The position numbers and the translations under genes were made by a program. Below are positions 1 to 7,011 of a stretch of DNA of 13,083 bases, one piece after another. Under the pieces are notes generated by a model. That model was not told the origin of the DNA. It did not search any database and was given only the letters and a program-made list of their open reading frames with translations. Numbering within the stretch: the stretch's first letter is position 1; each line of letters begins with the position of its first letter. This DNA comes from Hydrogenophaga sp. (GTDB lineage: Bacteria; Pseudomonadota; Gammaproteobacteria; Burkholderiales; Burkholderiaceae): assembly GCA_025458545.1 (NCBI GenBank), contig JALOSH010000052.1, positions 1-13,083 of the forward strand, in the 5' to 3' direction.

Positions 1-1669
1 ACCCGTGACCCTGTACGACAAGACCATCGGCCGGGTGACCGGCTGGTTCGACCGGGTGCAGGACGACATGGCCGACGCCTACCAGGGGGCCTTGCGCTGG
101 TCGCTCAAGCACAAGCTGGCGACCATGGTCATGGCACTGGCCGTTTTTGCCAGCAGCCTTGCGATGCTGCCCCTGCTGGGCACCGAGTTCGTGCCCAAGG
201 CCGACTTCTCGGAAACGCAGGTGAGCTTTCACACCCCGGTGGGTTCTTCGCTGGAGGCCACCGAGGCCAAGACGCGGCAGGTGGAGGCCGTGCTGCGCGA
301 GTTCCCCGAAGTGAAGTACACGCTCTCGACCATCAACACCGGCAATGCGCAGGGCAAGATGTACGCCAATGTGTACGTGCGCCTGGTGGACCGCAAGGAC
401 CGGACGGTCAACGCCGACGCCATGGCGGCCAAGCTGCGCGAGCGGCTGCGCAGCGTGTCGGGCATCACCGTCACCCACGCCGGGCTGCTGGACCCGGTGG
501 GTGGCAACAAGCAGATCGAGTTCTCGCTGCAGGGCGACGACCTGAACGAACTGGCGCGCCTCAACGCATTGGTGCTGGAAAAAATCCGCGGCATCCCCGG
601 CCTGGTCGACCTCGACTCGTCGCTCAAGCCCGACAAACCGACGGTGGACGTGGTCTTGCGGCGCGACATCGCGTCGGACGCGGGGCTGAACGCGGCGGCC
701 GTGGCCAGCAGCCTGCGCACCCTGGTGGCGGGCCAAACCGTGGGCAACTGGCGCGCCGCCGACGGTGAAAGCTACGACGTGAATGTGCGCCTGGCGCCCG
801 AGCAGCGGGAGCGCACCGCCGACCTGGCCGCCCTGCCCTTCATCGTGGGCAATGGCGCGGGGGCCAATGCCGACGGCAGCGCGCGCGTGGTGCGGCTGGG
901 CCAGGTGGCGAACGTGGTCGAAGGCACCGGCCCGAACCAGATCAACCGGCGCAACCTGAACCGCGAGGTGGCGATCAGCGCCAACGTGTTCGGCCGCTCG
1001 GCCGGCGAGGTGTCGGGCGAGATCAAACAGGTGCTCGACACCATCGCCCTGCCGCCGGGTTACCGCGCCGAGTTCGGCGGCTCCACCAAGAACATGCAGG
1101 AAAGCTTTGGCTACGCGGTGTCGGCGCTGGCCATGGCGGTCATCTTCATCTACATGATCCTGGCCAGCCAGTTCCAGAGCTTCCTGCAGCCGCTGGCGCT
1201 CATGACCTCGCTGCCGCTCACGCTGATCGGCATGGCGCTGGCGCTGCTGATGTTCGGCTCCACCATGAGCATGTTTTCGGTCATCGGCGTCGTGCTGCTC
1301 ATGGGCCTGGCGACCAAAAACGCCATCCTGCTGGTGGACTTTGCGATTCGCGCACGCCAGGGCCTCGACGGCAGCGAGCCGCTGGACCGCGAAAGCGCCC
1401 TGCTGCTGGCCGCCAAGGTGCGGCTGCGCCCCATCCTCATGACCACGCTGGCCATGGTCTTTGGCATGGTGCCGCTGGCTTTTGCGCTGACCGAAGGTTC
1501 CGAACAGCGCGCGCCCATGGGCCAGGCGGTGATCGGTGGTGTCATCACCTCGTCGATCCTGACGCTGGTGGTGGTGCCCGTGGTCTACTGTTTCATGGAC
1601 GATCTGGCCCGCTGGTTCAAGCGCCTGATCGGGCATCGCGACAGCAGCCCGACAACCCCTGCTCGGTAA
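1..1669 (+). CDS. RND family efflux permease, C-terminal half (5' truncated by window edge)
   Basis: Inner-membrane, proton-driven RND transporter subunit; the reading frame is open at the left edge, so the start lies outside the window. About 555 residues are seen, roughly the second half of a protein normally 1000-1070 aa long. In order: a hydrophobic helix (nt ~110-180, TM7 by analogy to AcrB), followed by GTEFVPKAD, typical of the start of the second periplasmic loop; the porter/docking region (nt ~200-1080); then five hydrophobic helices (nt ~1110-1590). The helix with GLATKNAILLVDFA (Lys codon at 1316-1318) matches the AcrB TM10 segment carrying the proton-relay Lys, and LRPILMTT matches the TM11 relay Thr. 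The periplasmic style resembles HAE-1/multidrug-type pumps more than metal pumps, but the substrate cannot be read from this half. It ends 42 bp before the methyltransferase gene on the same strand. The fit to the family is clear; the drug specificity is unknown. Confidence 0.93.
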   Translation, partial: PVTLYDKTIGRVTGWFDRVQDDMADAYQGALRWSLKHKLATMVMALAVFASSLAMLPLLGTEFVPKADFSETQVSFHTPVGSSLEATEAKTRQVEAVLREFPEVKYTLSTINTGNAQGKMYANVYVRLVDRKDRTVNADAMAAKLRERLRSVSGITVTHAGLLDPVGGNKQIEFSLQGDDLNELARLNALVLEKIRGIPGLVDLDSSLKPDKPTVDVVLRRDIASDAGLNAAAVASSLRTLVAGQTVGNWRAADGESYDVNVRLAPEQRERTADLAALPFIVGNGAGANADGSARVVRLGQVANVVEGTGPNQINRRNLNREVAISANVFGRSAGEVSGEIKQVLDTIALPPGYRAEFGGSTKNMQESFGYAVSALAMAVIFIYMILASQFQSFLQPLALMTSLPLTLIGMALALLMFGSTMSMFSVIGVVLLMGLATKNAILLVDFAIRARQGLDGSEPLDRESALLLAAKVRLRPILMTTLAMVFGMVPLAFALTEGSEQRAPMGQAVIGGVITSSILTLVVVPVVYCFMDDLARWFKRLIGHRDSSPTTPAR

Positions 1670-1711
1670 AATGGACACTGATCGGCTAATATACCCACCG
1701 GAGTATTGAGA

Positions 1712-2413
1712 ATGACCACGCAGAACACCCCCGACGCCGGTTTTGACCGCGCCCGTTTCAACATGATCGAACAGCAGATCCGCCCCTGGGAAGTGCTGGA
1801 TGGCGAGGTGTTGCGCCTGCTGGCCCGTGTGCACCGCGAAGACTTCGTGCCGGCGGCGCACCGCTCGCTCGCGTTTGCCGACATGGAGTTGCCGCTCACC
1901 CACCCGGCGGTGGAGGGGCAGGCCATGCTGGCGCCCAAGGTGGAAGCCCGCCTGCTGCAGGACCTGGCGATCCAGCCCACCGACAAGGTGCTGGAAGTGG
2001 GCACCGGCAGCGGCCACATGGCGGCCCTGCTGGCCAGCATGGCGCAGCGCGTGGTGTCGATCGAGATCGACGAAGCGCTCGCCCGCACCGCGCGCGACAA
2101 CCTGCGGCTGGCCGGGATTGCCAACGTGGACGTGCGCGTGGCCGATGCCGCCGCCAACGGCTTTGCGGCCTGCGCCACCGAAGCCCCTTGGGATGTGATC
2201 CTGCTCAGCGGCTCGGTGGCCGAGGTGCCACAAGCCCTGCTGCCGCTGCTGGCGGCCGGTGGGCGGCTGGCGGCCATCGTCGGCCACGAGCCCATGATGC
2301 GGGCCACCTTCGTCACCCGCATGGGCGAAGCCAGCAACCGCACGGCCCAGCCCTGGGACACCGTGGCGCCCCGTCTGCGGAACTTTCCAGCGCCCTCGCG
2401 CTTCCAGTTCTGA
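1712..2413 (+). CDS. PCMT-family (protein-L-isoaspartate O-methyltransferase-like) SAM methyltransferase, divergent active site
   Basis: A cytoplasmic SAM-dependent methyltransferase of 233 aa. ATG 1712 was chosen over the in-frame TTG at 1706 because GGAG (1700-1703) sits 8 nt before it. The N-terminus MIEQQIRPWEVLD and REDFVP follow the PCMT pattern. The SAM-binding motif I VLEVGTGSGHM (residues 93-103) and the acidic residue in SIEIDEAL are intact. The segment that in true isoaspartyl methyltransferases reads GQTIS-x-P, with the Thr/Ser needed for catalysis, is here G69-Q-A-M-L-A-P75. Repair of isoaspartyl residues is therefore doubtful, and the protein may methylate something else. It lies between an RND permease gene and a rhodanese gene, 44 bp before the latter, probably in one transcript. 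Databases would probably call it Pcm-like; the fold is certain and the substrate is not. Confidence 0.88.
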   Translation: MTTQNTPDAGFDRARFNMIEQQIRPWEVLDGEVLRLLARVHREDFVPAAHRSLAFADMELPLTHPAVEGQAMLAPKVEARLLQDLAIQPTDKVLEVGTGSGHMAALLASMAQRVVSIEIDEALARTARDNLRLAGIANVDVRVADAAANGFAACATEAPWDVILLSGSVAEVPQALLPLLAAGGRLAAIVGHEPMMRATFVTRMGEASNRTAQPWDTVAPRLRNFPAPSRFQF

Positions 2414-2457
2414 CCCGGTAACCCGCCGCAGCCGACCGTTCAAGCCCACGCACGACC

Positions 2458-2805
2458 ATGATCTCCATCCGCCCCGCGCAACTGCAGGAATGGCTGCAGC
2501 AAGCCACCACCAAGTCCCCCGGTGTGATGCCCATCGTGCTCGACGTGCGCGAACCCTGGGAACTCCAGACCGCTTCGGTCAAGCCCGACGGCTTTGAGTT
2601 GATCCACATGCCCATGCGCAGCGTGCCCGCGCGCTACCTGGAACTGGACCAGCAGCAGCCGATCGCCTGCCTGTGCCATCACGGTGCCCGCAGTGCCCAG
2701 GTGGCGCATTTCCTGATGCAGAACGGCTTCACCGAGGTGGTGAACATCCACGGCGGCATCGACGCCTGGTCCCACGAACGCGACCCGGGTGTGCCCGCCT
2801 ACTGA
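2458..2805 (+). CDS. Single-domain rhodanese-like sulfurtransferase
   Basis: A 115-aa, one-domain rhodanese, the usual size for GlpE-like stand-alone domains, predicted cytoplasmic (no signal peptide). VLDVREPWE (the CH2A-like strand) is at about residues 24-32. The catalytic loop C73-H-H-G-A-R78 fits the C-x-x-G-x-R loop whose Cys carries the persulfide, followed by SAQVAHFLMQNGF and the conserved NIHGGIDAW near the end. The likely activity is transfer of sulfane sulfur from a donor such as thiosulfate to an acceptor, but the physiological partner is unknown. ATG 2458 has no convincing Shine-Dalgarno sequence. It is followed 61 bp later by the tolC-like gene. From memory, rhodanese genes sit next to tolC in many Burkholderiales, but that synteny cannot be checked here. 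Confidence 0.93.
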   Translation: MISIRPAQLQEWLQQATTKSPGVMPIVLDVREPWELQTASVKPDGFELIHMPMRSVPARYLELDQQQPIACLCHHGARSAQVAHFLMQNGFTEVVNIHGGIDAWSHERDPGVPAY

Positions 2806-2818
2806 AACACCGAGCGAC

Positions 2819-2834
2819 CGAACCCGCCGGTTCG
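2819..2834 (+). other. Intercistronic inverted repeat between rhodanese and tolC-like genes
   Basis: Perfect 6-bp arms CGAACC (2819-2824) and GGTTCG (2829-2834) enclose a 4-nt loop CGCC. It starts 13 nt after the rhodanese stop and ends 21 nt before the tolC ribosome-binding site. No T-run follows, so it is not a standard intrinsic terminator. It could stabilise or process the mRNA between two cistrons, or be chance in GC-rich DNA. Confidence 0.35.
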
Positions 2835-2866
2835 CCGCCAGCGCCCCGCCACCCGAAGGATCTCCC

Positions 2867-4231
2867 ATGAACGCCCAGTTGCCCCGCACACCGCTCTCAT
2901 CAGCCCGCCCGTTCGCACCGAGCCACGTTGCGCTGGCTGTGTTGTGGGCACTGGGCGCGGCCAGCGGCGCGCAGGCTCAGAGTCTGGTCGAGCTGTACGA
3001 GGCGGCCCGTGGCTACGACGCCAGCTTTTTGTCGGCCCGCTCGCAGGTGGAAGCCACCATGGCCAGGGCAGAACAGGCCAAGGCCGGCTTGCGGCCACAA
3101 GCTGGCCTGGCGGCCGCGGCCAACTGGTCGCGCCGCGACAGCTCGGCCGCGGCTTTGGACGCCACCTCCAACAGCCAGAACATCGGCCTCTCGGCAAGCC
3201 AGCCGCTGTACCGCCCGGCCAACCAGATCGCCAGCGAACAAGGGGCGCTGTCGATCGACATCGCCCGGGCCCAACTGCAGGCCGCCGAGCAAGACCTGAT
3301 CGTTCGCACCACGCAGGCTTACTTCGACGTGCTGGCGGCGCAGGACACCCTGACGTTTGTGAAAGCACAGAAAACCGCGGTGTCCGAACAGCTGGCAGCG
3401 GCCAAGCGCAACTTCGAAGTTGGTACCAGCACCGTGACCGATTCGCGCGAGGCCCAGGCCCGGTTCGATCTGGTCTCGGCCCAGGAGATCGCCGCCGAGA
3501 ACGACCTGCGCGTCAAGAAGCTCGCCCTGGACCAGTTGGTGGGCAAGGCCAACGTGGAGCCCCGGCCGCTCGCCACGCCGGTGGTGTTGCCGGCGCTGGT
3601 CCCGGCCGACCCGCAGGCTTGGGTGGGCCAGGCCGAGACCACCCATCCCTCGGTGCTGCAGGCCACCCGGGGGCTGGAGATCGCGCGGCTCGAAACCCGC
3701 AAGGCCGAAGCCGGCCACAAGCCCACGCTGGACCTGGTGGGCCAGTACCAGATCGCGCGCGCGCCTTCCGGCTCGCCGGCCATTCCTGGCAATGTGCGCA
3801 ACAACACCGCCAGCGTGGGCCTGCAGTTCAACATGCCGCTCTACACCGGCGGCGCCGTGCAAAACCGTGTGGTCGAAACCCTCGCGCTGGAAGAGAAGGC
3901 ACGCACCGATCTGGAGGCCGCCAAACGCGGCGTGGGCCAGGCCACGCGCAGCGCCTACTTCGGCGTGTTGTCGGGTCAGGGTCAGGTCAAGGCGCTGGAA
4001 GCGGCCGAGCTGTCCAGCCAGAGCGCACTCGACGCCAACAAGCTGGGCTACCAGGTCGGTGTGCGCATCAACATCGACGTGCTCAACGCCCAGAGCCAGC
4101 TGTTCCAGACCAAGCGCGACCTGGCCGTGGCCCGCTACAACGTGCTGATCGGTGGCCTGCGCCTGCGGCAAGCGAGCGGCCAGCTCAAGGCTGAAGACCT
4201 GCAGCCGGTGAACGCGCTGCTGGTGCGCTGA
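2867..4231 (+). CDS. tolC: TolC-family outer-membrane channel protein
   Basis: An outer-membrane/periplasmic trimeric channel subunit that serves type I secretion systems or tripartite RND pumps. It has 454 aa, close to the usual 440-490. ATG 2867 is supported by AAGGA (2856-2860) 6 nt upstream; an in-frame GTG at 2789 would put a hydrophilic stretch before the signal peptide and overlap the rhodanese gene. The signal peptide has a hydrophobic core near residues 21-33 and a likely cleavage after Ala37 (GAQA|QS). The mature start SLVELYEAARGYDASF is typical of TolC/TIGR01844-type proteins. Two repeated halves of long amphipathic helices follow, and the second repeat ends in DVLNAQSQLFQTKRDLAVARYN, the usual conserved C-terminal helix. 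It is the last gene of the left block and converges on msbA with only 27 bp between. The upstream RND permease is a plausible partner. Confidence 0.95.
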   Translation: MNAQLPRTPLSSARPFAPSHVALAVLWALGAASGAQAQSLVELYEAARGYDASFLSARSQVEATMARAEQAKAGLRPQAGLAAAANWSRRDSSAAALDATSNSQNIGLSASQPLYRPANQIASEQGALSIDIARAQLQAAEQDLIVRTTQAYFDVLAAQDTLTFVKAQKTAVSEQLAAAKRNFEVGTSTVTDSREAQARFDLVSAQEIAAENDLRVKKLALDQLVGKANVEPRPLATPVVLPALVPADPQAWVGQAETTHPSVLQATRGLEIARLETRKAEAGHKPTLDLVGQYQIARAPSGSPAIPGNVRNNTASVGLQFNMPLYTGGAVQNRVVETLALEEKARTDLEAAKRGVGQATRSAYFGVLSGQGQVKALEAAELSSQSALDANKLGYQVGVRINIDVLNAQSQLFQTKRDLAVARYNVLIGGLRLRQASGQLKAEDLQPVNALLVR

Positions 4232-4258
4232 AAGTCCGCGCCGCAGCGGTGGCGCAGG

Positions 4259-6034
4259 CTACTGGGTTGGCGTTCCATCACCTGAGCCGGCTGGGGACAT
4301 GCGGTCCTCGCTGGCCAGCCCAGCGTAAACGCCTTGGAGCGCCATCAACTCCTGGTGCGTGCCCTGCTCCACCAGGCGCCCTTTGCTCAGAACCAGGATC
4401 TGGTCGACCCGCCGGATGGCGTTGAGCCGGTGCGTGATGATCAGCGTGGTGCGGTTTTCGGACAGCCGCTCCAGCGCGTCTTTGATGTAGACCTCGGAGT
4501 CCGGGTCGAGCGCCGAAGTGGCCTCGTCCAAAACGATGATGGGCGCGTCCTTGAGGAACGCGCGTGCGATGGCAATGCGCTGGCGCTGCCCACCAGACAA
4601 CAGTGATCCGTTGTCGCCCACGGGTGAGTCCAACCCTTGCGGCAGCTTGTCAGCGAACTCCGCCACATGGGCCAGGCGCACAGCCTCTCTCAGCGCCGAC
4701 TCCGTCACATCGGGCTGACCGAAACAGATGTTTTCGCGGATGGTGCCGGTCATCAGAAAACTGTCTTGAGAGACAAATGAAATCTTCGACCGCAGCGTGC
4801 GCAGCGGCAAGCTGCGAATGTCCCGCCCGTCGATCTGGATGGCGCCCGCCGTGACATCGTAAAAACGCGGCAACAGCTTGGCGATGGTCGACTTGCCTTC
4901 ACCCGAACGCCCGACCAGGGCCACCATCTGCCCTTGCTTCACCTCAAAGCTGACACCGTGCAACACCGGTGCGGCGGTGTCGCTGTAGCGGAACGACACC
5001 TGGTCAAAACGGATGTCGGTGGACTTCAGCGCGCGGCTGTCCTGCCCGGTGTCCGACTCGGGTTCAATGTCCAGGTACTGGAACAGCAGCTCGGCCGAGC
5101 CGATGCCTTTTTGCAGCGACGCGTTGACCTCGGTCAGGTCCTTGATGGGCTTGACCAGCATCGACACCGCCAACAAAAAGGCAATGAAGTCACCCGACGA
5201 CATGGTGCCGCCGGTGACCGGGTTCAACGCCAGCCACACCAGCAGCGCCAGGGCCACCGACACCATCATCTGCACCAGGGGCGAGCTGATGGTGCGCGTC
5301 AGGTCCATCTTGCGGGTCTGCTGGCGGAACAGGTCGCTGGCGCCGCGAAAGCGTTCCCGCATCGTCTGCTGCGTGCCGAAGATGCGGATCTCGCGGTAAC
5401 CCTTGATGGACTCGCTGGCGGTCTGGATGATCTGCGTCTGTGAGCCGATCATGCGCTGGGCGATCTTGCGAAACCGCTTGCCCGTGAGCGCCGCCAGCCA
5501 GCCGATGATCGGCGTCACCACGATGAACACACTCGCCAACCGCCAGTTGAGCCAGAAGATGTAGCCCAGCAGACCGATCACATACAGACCTTCCTGCAAC
5601 AGCGTCTTGAGCGAACCCGTCACCGAATCGGCCACGGCACCCACGCCGTAGGACACCTTGGAGATCAGCGTGCTCGACTCCATCTCGTCGTACCGCTTGG
5701 CCGGCATCGCCACAAAGGTGTCGTAGAGCTTGAGCTGCAGGTCGTGCACCAATTCCTTGGCCACGCTGGACAGCGAATAAGAACCCAGGAAGCTGCCAAT
5801 GCCCCGAGCAGCGAACAGACCGATGATGAGCAAGGGGAAAAAAACCATGCGCCGCTCACCCGCCTGGATCGAATCGATCAGCAGCTTCATGGTGTGCGCA
5901 AACGCGGCGTTGCTGACACCGTAGATCAGGAAGCCGACAAACGACAGCGCGTACAGCGGCCAATGCCGCTTGGTCATGGACAGGAGCCGGAGGTAGGTCT
6001 CCCGGGTGGAAGTGCTACCCTTGTGCGGCGGCAT
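4259..6034 (-). CDS. msbA: Lipid A export ATP-binding/permease protein MsbA
   Basis: A homodimeric ABC half-transporter in the inner membrane that flips lipid A-core from the cytoplasmic to the periplasmic leaflet. From ATG 6034 it has 591 aa, matching MsbA (about 580-600). The N-terminal half is a six-helix type IV exporter domain beginning at RHWPLYALSFVGFLIYG. The nucleotide-binding domain has Walker A G375-RSGEGKST-383, signature LSGGQ (479-483), Walker B with D503-E504 in VLDEATSALD, and the switch His535 in IITHRL. All are intact. The Shine-Dalgarno sequence is poor for the ATG. An in-frame TTG at 6073 would add 13 residues but would lie almost at the predicted transcription start, so ATG 6034 is preferred. 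It is divergent from the LPS core operon and convergent with the tolC-like gene. An alternative is another lipid-linked exporter of the same family, but the LPS neighbourhood favours MsbA. Confidence 0.95.
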   Translation of the reverse strand: MPPHKGSTSTRETYLRLLSMTKRHWPLYALSFVGFLIYGVSNAAFAHTMKLLIDSIQAGERRMVFFPLLIIGLFAARGIGSFLGSYSLSSVAKELVHDLQLKLYDTFVAMPAKRYDEMESSTLISKVSYGVGAVADSVTGSLKTLLQEGLYVIGLLGYIFWLNWRLASVFIVVTPIIGWLAALTGKRFRKIAQRMIGSQTQIIQTASESIKGYREIRIFGTQQTMRERFRGASDLFRQQTRKMDLTRTISSPLVQMMVSVALALLVWLALNPVTGGTMSSGDFIAFLLAVSMLVKPIKDLTEVNASLQKGIGSAELLFQYLDIEPESDTGQDSRALKSTDIRFDQVSFRYSDTAAPVLHGVSFEVKQGQMVALVGRSGEGKSTIAKLLPRFYDVTAGAIQIDGRDIRSLPLRTLRSKISFVSQDSFLMTGTIRENICFGQPDVTESALREAVRLAHVAEFADKLPQGLDSPVGDNGSLLSGGQRQRIAIARAFLKDAPIIVLDEATSALDPDSEVYIKDALERLSENRTTLIITHRLNAIRRVDQILVLSKGRLVEQGTHQELMALQGVYAGLASEDRMSPAGSGDGTPTQ

Positions 6035-6081
6035 GGGGTTGTTGCTCAAGAGCTGATCTGTTCGAGAAACCAAATACTTCG

Positions 6082-6110
6082 ATTGTGGCAGGCGCAGCCT
6101 GACGTCTCAG
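6082..6110 (-). promoter_or_regulatory. Candidate sigma70-type promoter for msbA
   Basis: Read on the - strand, CTGAGA (6110-6105, 4 of 6 matches to TTGACA) is followed after exactly 17 nt by CACAAT (6087-6082, 4 of 6 to TATAAT). This would start transcription near 6075 and give a leader of about 40 nt before ATG 6034. The inverted repeat at 6089-6101 lies in the spacer, where a bound repressor could act. This is a match by eye only. Confidence 0.3.
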
Positions 6111-6142
6111 CATGCCCCGGGCGGCAACCGGAGGGACGACCC

Positions 6143-6156
6143 TGGCTGGCCAGCCA
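6143..6156. repeat. Perfect 14-bp palindrome, possible operator
   Basis: TGGCTGGCCAGCCA reads the same on both strands, with no spacer. It lies about 35 bp upstream of the msbA -35 candidate and about 115 bp upstream of the glycosyltransferase start, a position suited to regulating either operon. No known regulator consensus is recognised, and chance in a 65-70% GC background is possible. Confidence 0.35.
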
Positions 6157-6270
6157 AGAACGCGCCCCGCAGGCCAAGATGGGTGCGATAAACTGCAGGG
6201 CACCGCCCCGCGCACGCGGCTGCAAGAGGGCAAAGAAGGCTGCTCAAGCTGCGTCAATAAAAGGACATCC

Positions 6271-7011
6271 ATGCAACCGGTCAACGTGTTGTGCATCAAG
6301 TGGGGCAAAAAATACGGCCCCGAGTACGTCAACAAGCTGCACAGCATGGTCCAGCGACATCTGCGGCGACCGTTTCGCTTTGTGTGCTTGACCGACGACA
6401 ACGCAGGTATTGATGCGGGCATCGAGATCAAGCCCATTCCCATGGTCGGATTCGACGAATTCGACCAGCGCAAACCTTGGACATTCGGACACGGCTGGCT
6501 CAAGCTGACGAGCTTCGCCGATCCGCTATACGACCTCACGGGCCGCACCCTGTTTCTGGACCTGGACATCGTCATCCTGGACAGTCTCGATCCGTTCTTT
6601 GAGCAGGAAGGCGAGTTCATCGTCATCAAGGAATGGGACAAGCAGGATGCCACCGGCAACACCTCGTGTTATCTTTACACCATCGGGGCCCACGCCGATG
6701 CGCTGGAGCACCTGAAGGCAGACTACCCCGCATCGATCGCGCCGGTGCGCAACGAGCAGGAGTTCATCACTCAGTACCTGGCACGGCAAGGCAAGTTGCG
6801 CTACTGGCCCGAGGCCTGGTGCCGCAGCTTCAAACGCCATTGCATGCAGCCGGGGATCATGGGTTGGTTCAAAGTGCCCACCATCCCGGCTGGCGCCCGC
6901 ATCATCATTTTTCACGGCAAGCCCAACCCGCCCGACGTGATCGCTGGCATCAGCGGGAAGTGGTATCGGCGGGTCCTTCCGACCAAATGGGTAGCGGAGC
7001 ACTGGCGTTGA
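6271..7011 (+). CDS. Putative GT-A-like glycosyltransferase, LPS core locus
   Basis: A 246-aa cytoplasmic protein; ATG 6271 has AAGGA (6261-6265) 5 nt upstream. The fold hints are an N-terminal β-strand NVLCIKWGKKYGPEYV, then RPFRFVCLTDD, then FLDLDIVILDSLDPFF with a D97-L-D99 motif. In GT-A enzymes such a DxD binds the metal and the nucleotide sugar. The later HGKPNP at about residues 213-218, after IIIFH, resembles the C-terminal His-containing motif of GT8-like enzymes (HxxGxxKPW); that comparison is an inference. It is the first gene of the operon and overlaps the waaA reading frame by up to 25 nt, so it probably acts on the lipid A-Kdo or inner core. The exact sugar and linkage are unknown. 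A family was not firmly recognised beyond a GT-A style. Confidence 0.75.
   Translation: MQPVNVLCIKWGKKYGPEYVNKLHSMVQRHLRRPFRFVCLTDDNAGIDAGIEIKPIPMVGFDEFDQRKPWTFGHGWLKLTSFADPLYDLTGRTLFLDLDIVILDSLDPFFEQEGEFIVIKEWDKQDATGNTSCYLYTIGAHADALEHLKADYPASIAPVRNEQEFITQYLARQGKLRYWPEAWCRSFKRHCMQPGIMGWFKVPTIPAGARIIIFHGKPNPPDVIAGISGKWYRRVLPTKWVAEHWR

Larger units (their letters stand above)
6035..6270. other. Divergent intergenic region between msbA and the LPS core operon
   Basis: These 236 bp hold no convincing gene. An open frame runs in from 6112 in phase with the downstream glycosyltransferase, but its 53 residues are low-complexity and the true start has its own RBS. The region must carry promoters for both directions. 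It holds three short GC-rich inverted repeats: 6089-6101 (CAGGC-GCA-GCCTG), 6143-6156 (a perfect 14-bp palindrome) and 6208-6219 (CCGCG-CA-CGCGG). For the + strand operon only a weak extended -10 candidate is visible, TGC-GATAAA at 6184-6192, with no recognisable -35. Confidence 0.6.

Noticed and set aside
1687..1692. TAATAT resembling a -10 element before the PCMT-like gene
   Set aside because: No -35 is found at 16-18 nt, there is no extended -10, and the transcript would start at about the Shine-Dalgarno sequence itself (1700-1703).
2789..2866. Upstream GTG start for the tolC-like gene
   Set aside because: It would overlap the rhodanese gene and put 26 hydrophilic residues before the signal peptide; ATG 2867 has AAGGA 6 nt upstream.
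2900..4171. Long open frame of 423 codons on the strand opposite the tolC-like gene
   Set aside because: It is a GC-driven antisense frame with repetitive composition; the + strand frame has a signal peptide, RBS and clear TolC motifs.
4232..4258. Possible bidirectional terminator (GCGCC 4238-4242 / GGCGC 4251-4255) between the convergent tolC-like and msbA genes
   Set aside because: The stem is only 5 bp with an 8-nt loop, an alternative 4-bp fold competes with it, and there is no T-run on either strand.
6112..6270. In-frame 53-codon N-terminal extension of the first glycosyltransferase
   Set aside because: The residues are low-complexity and unlike a GT start; ATG 6271 has a well-placed AAGGA and directly precedes the first β-strand.
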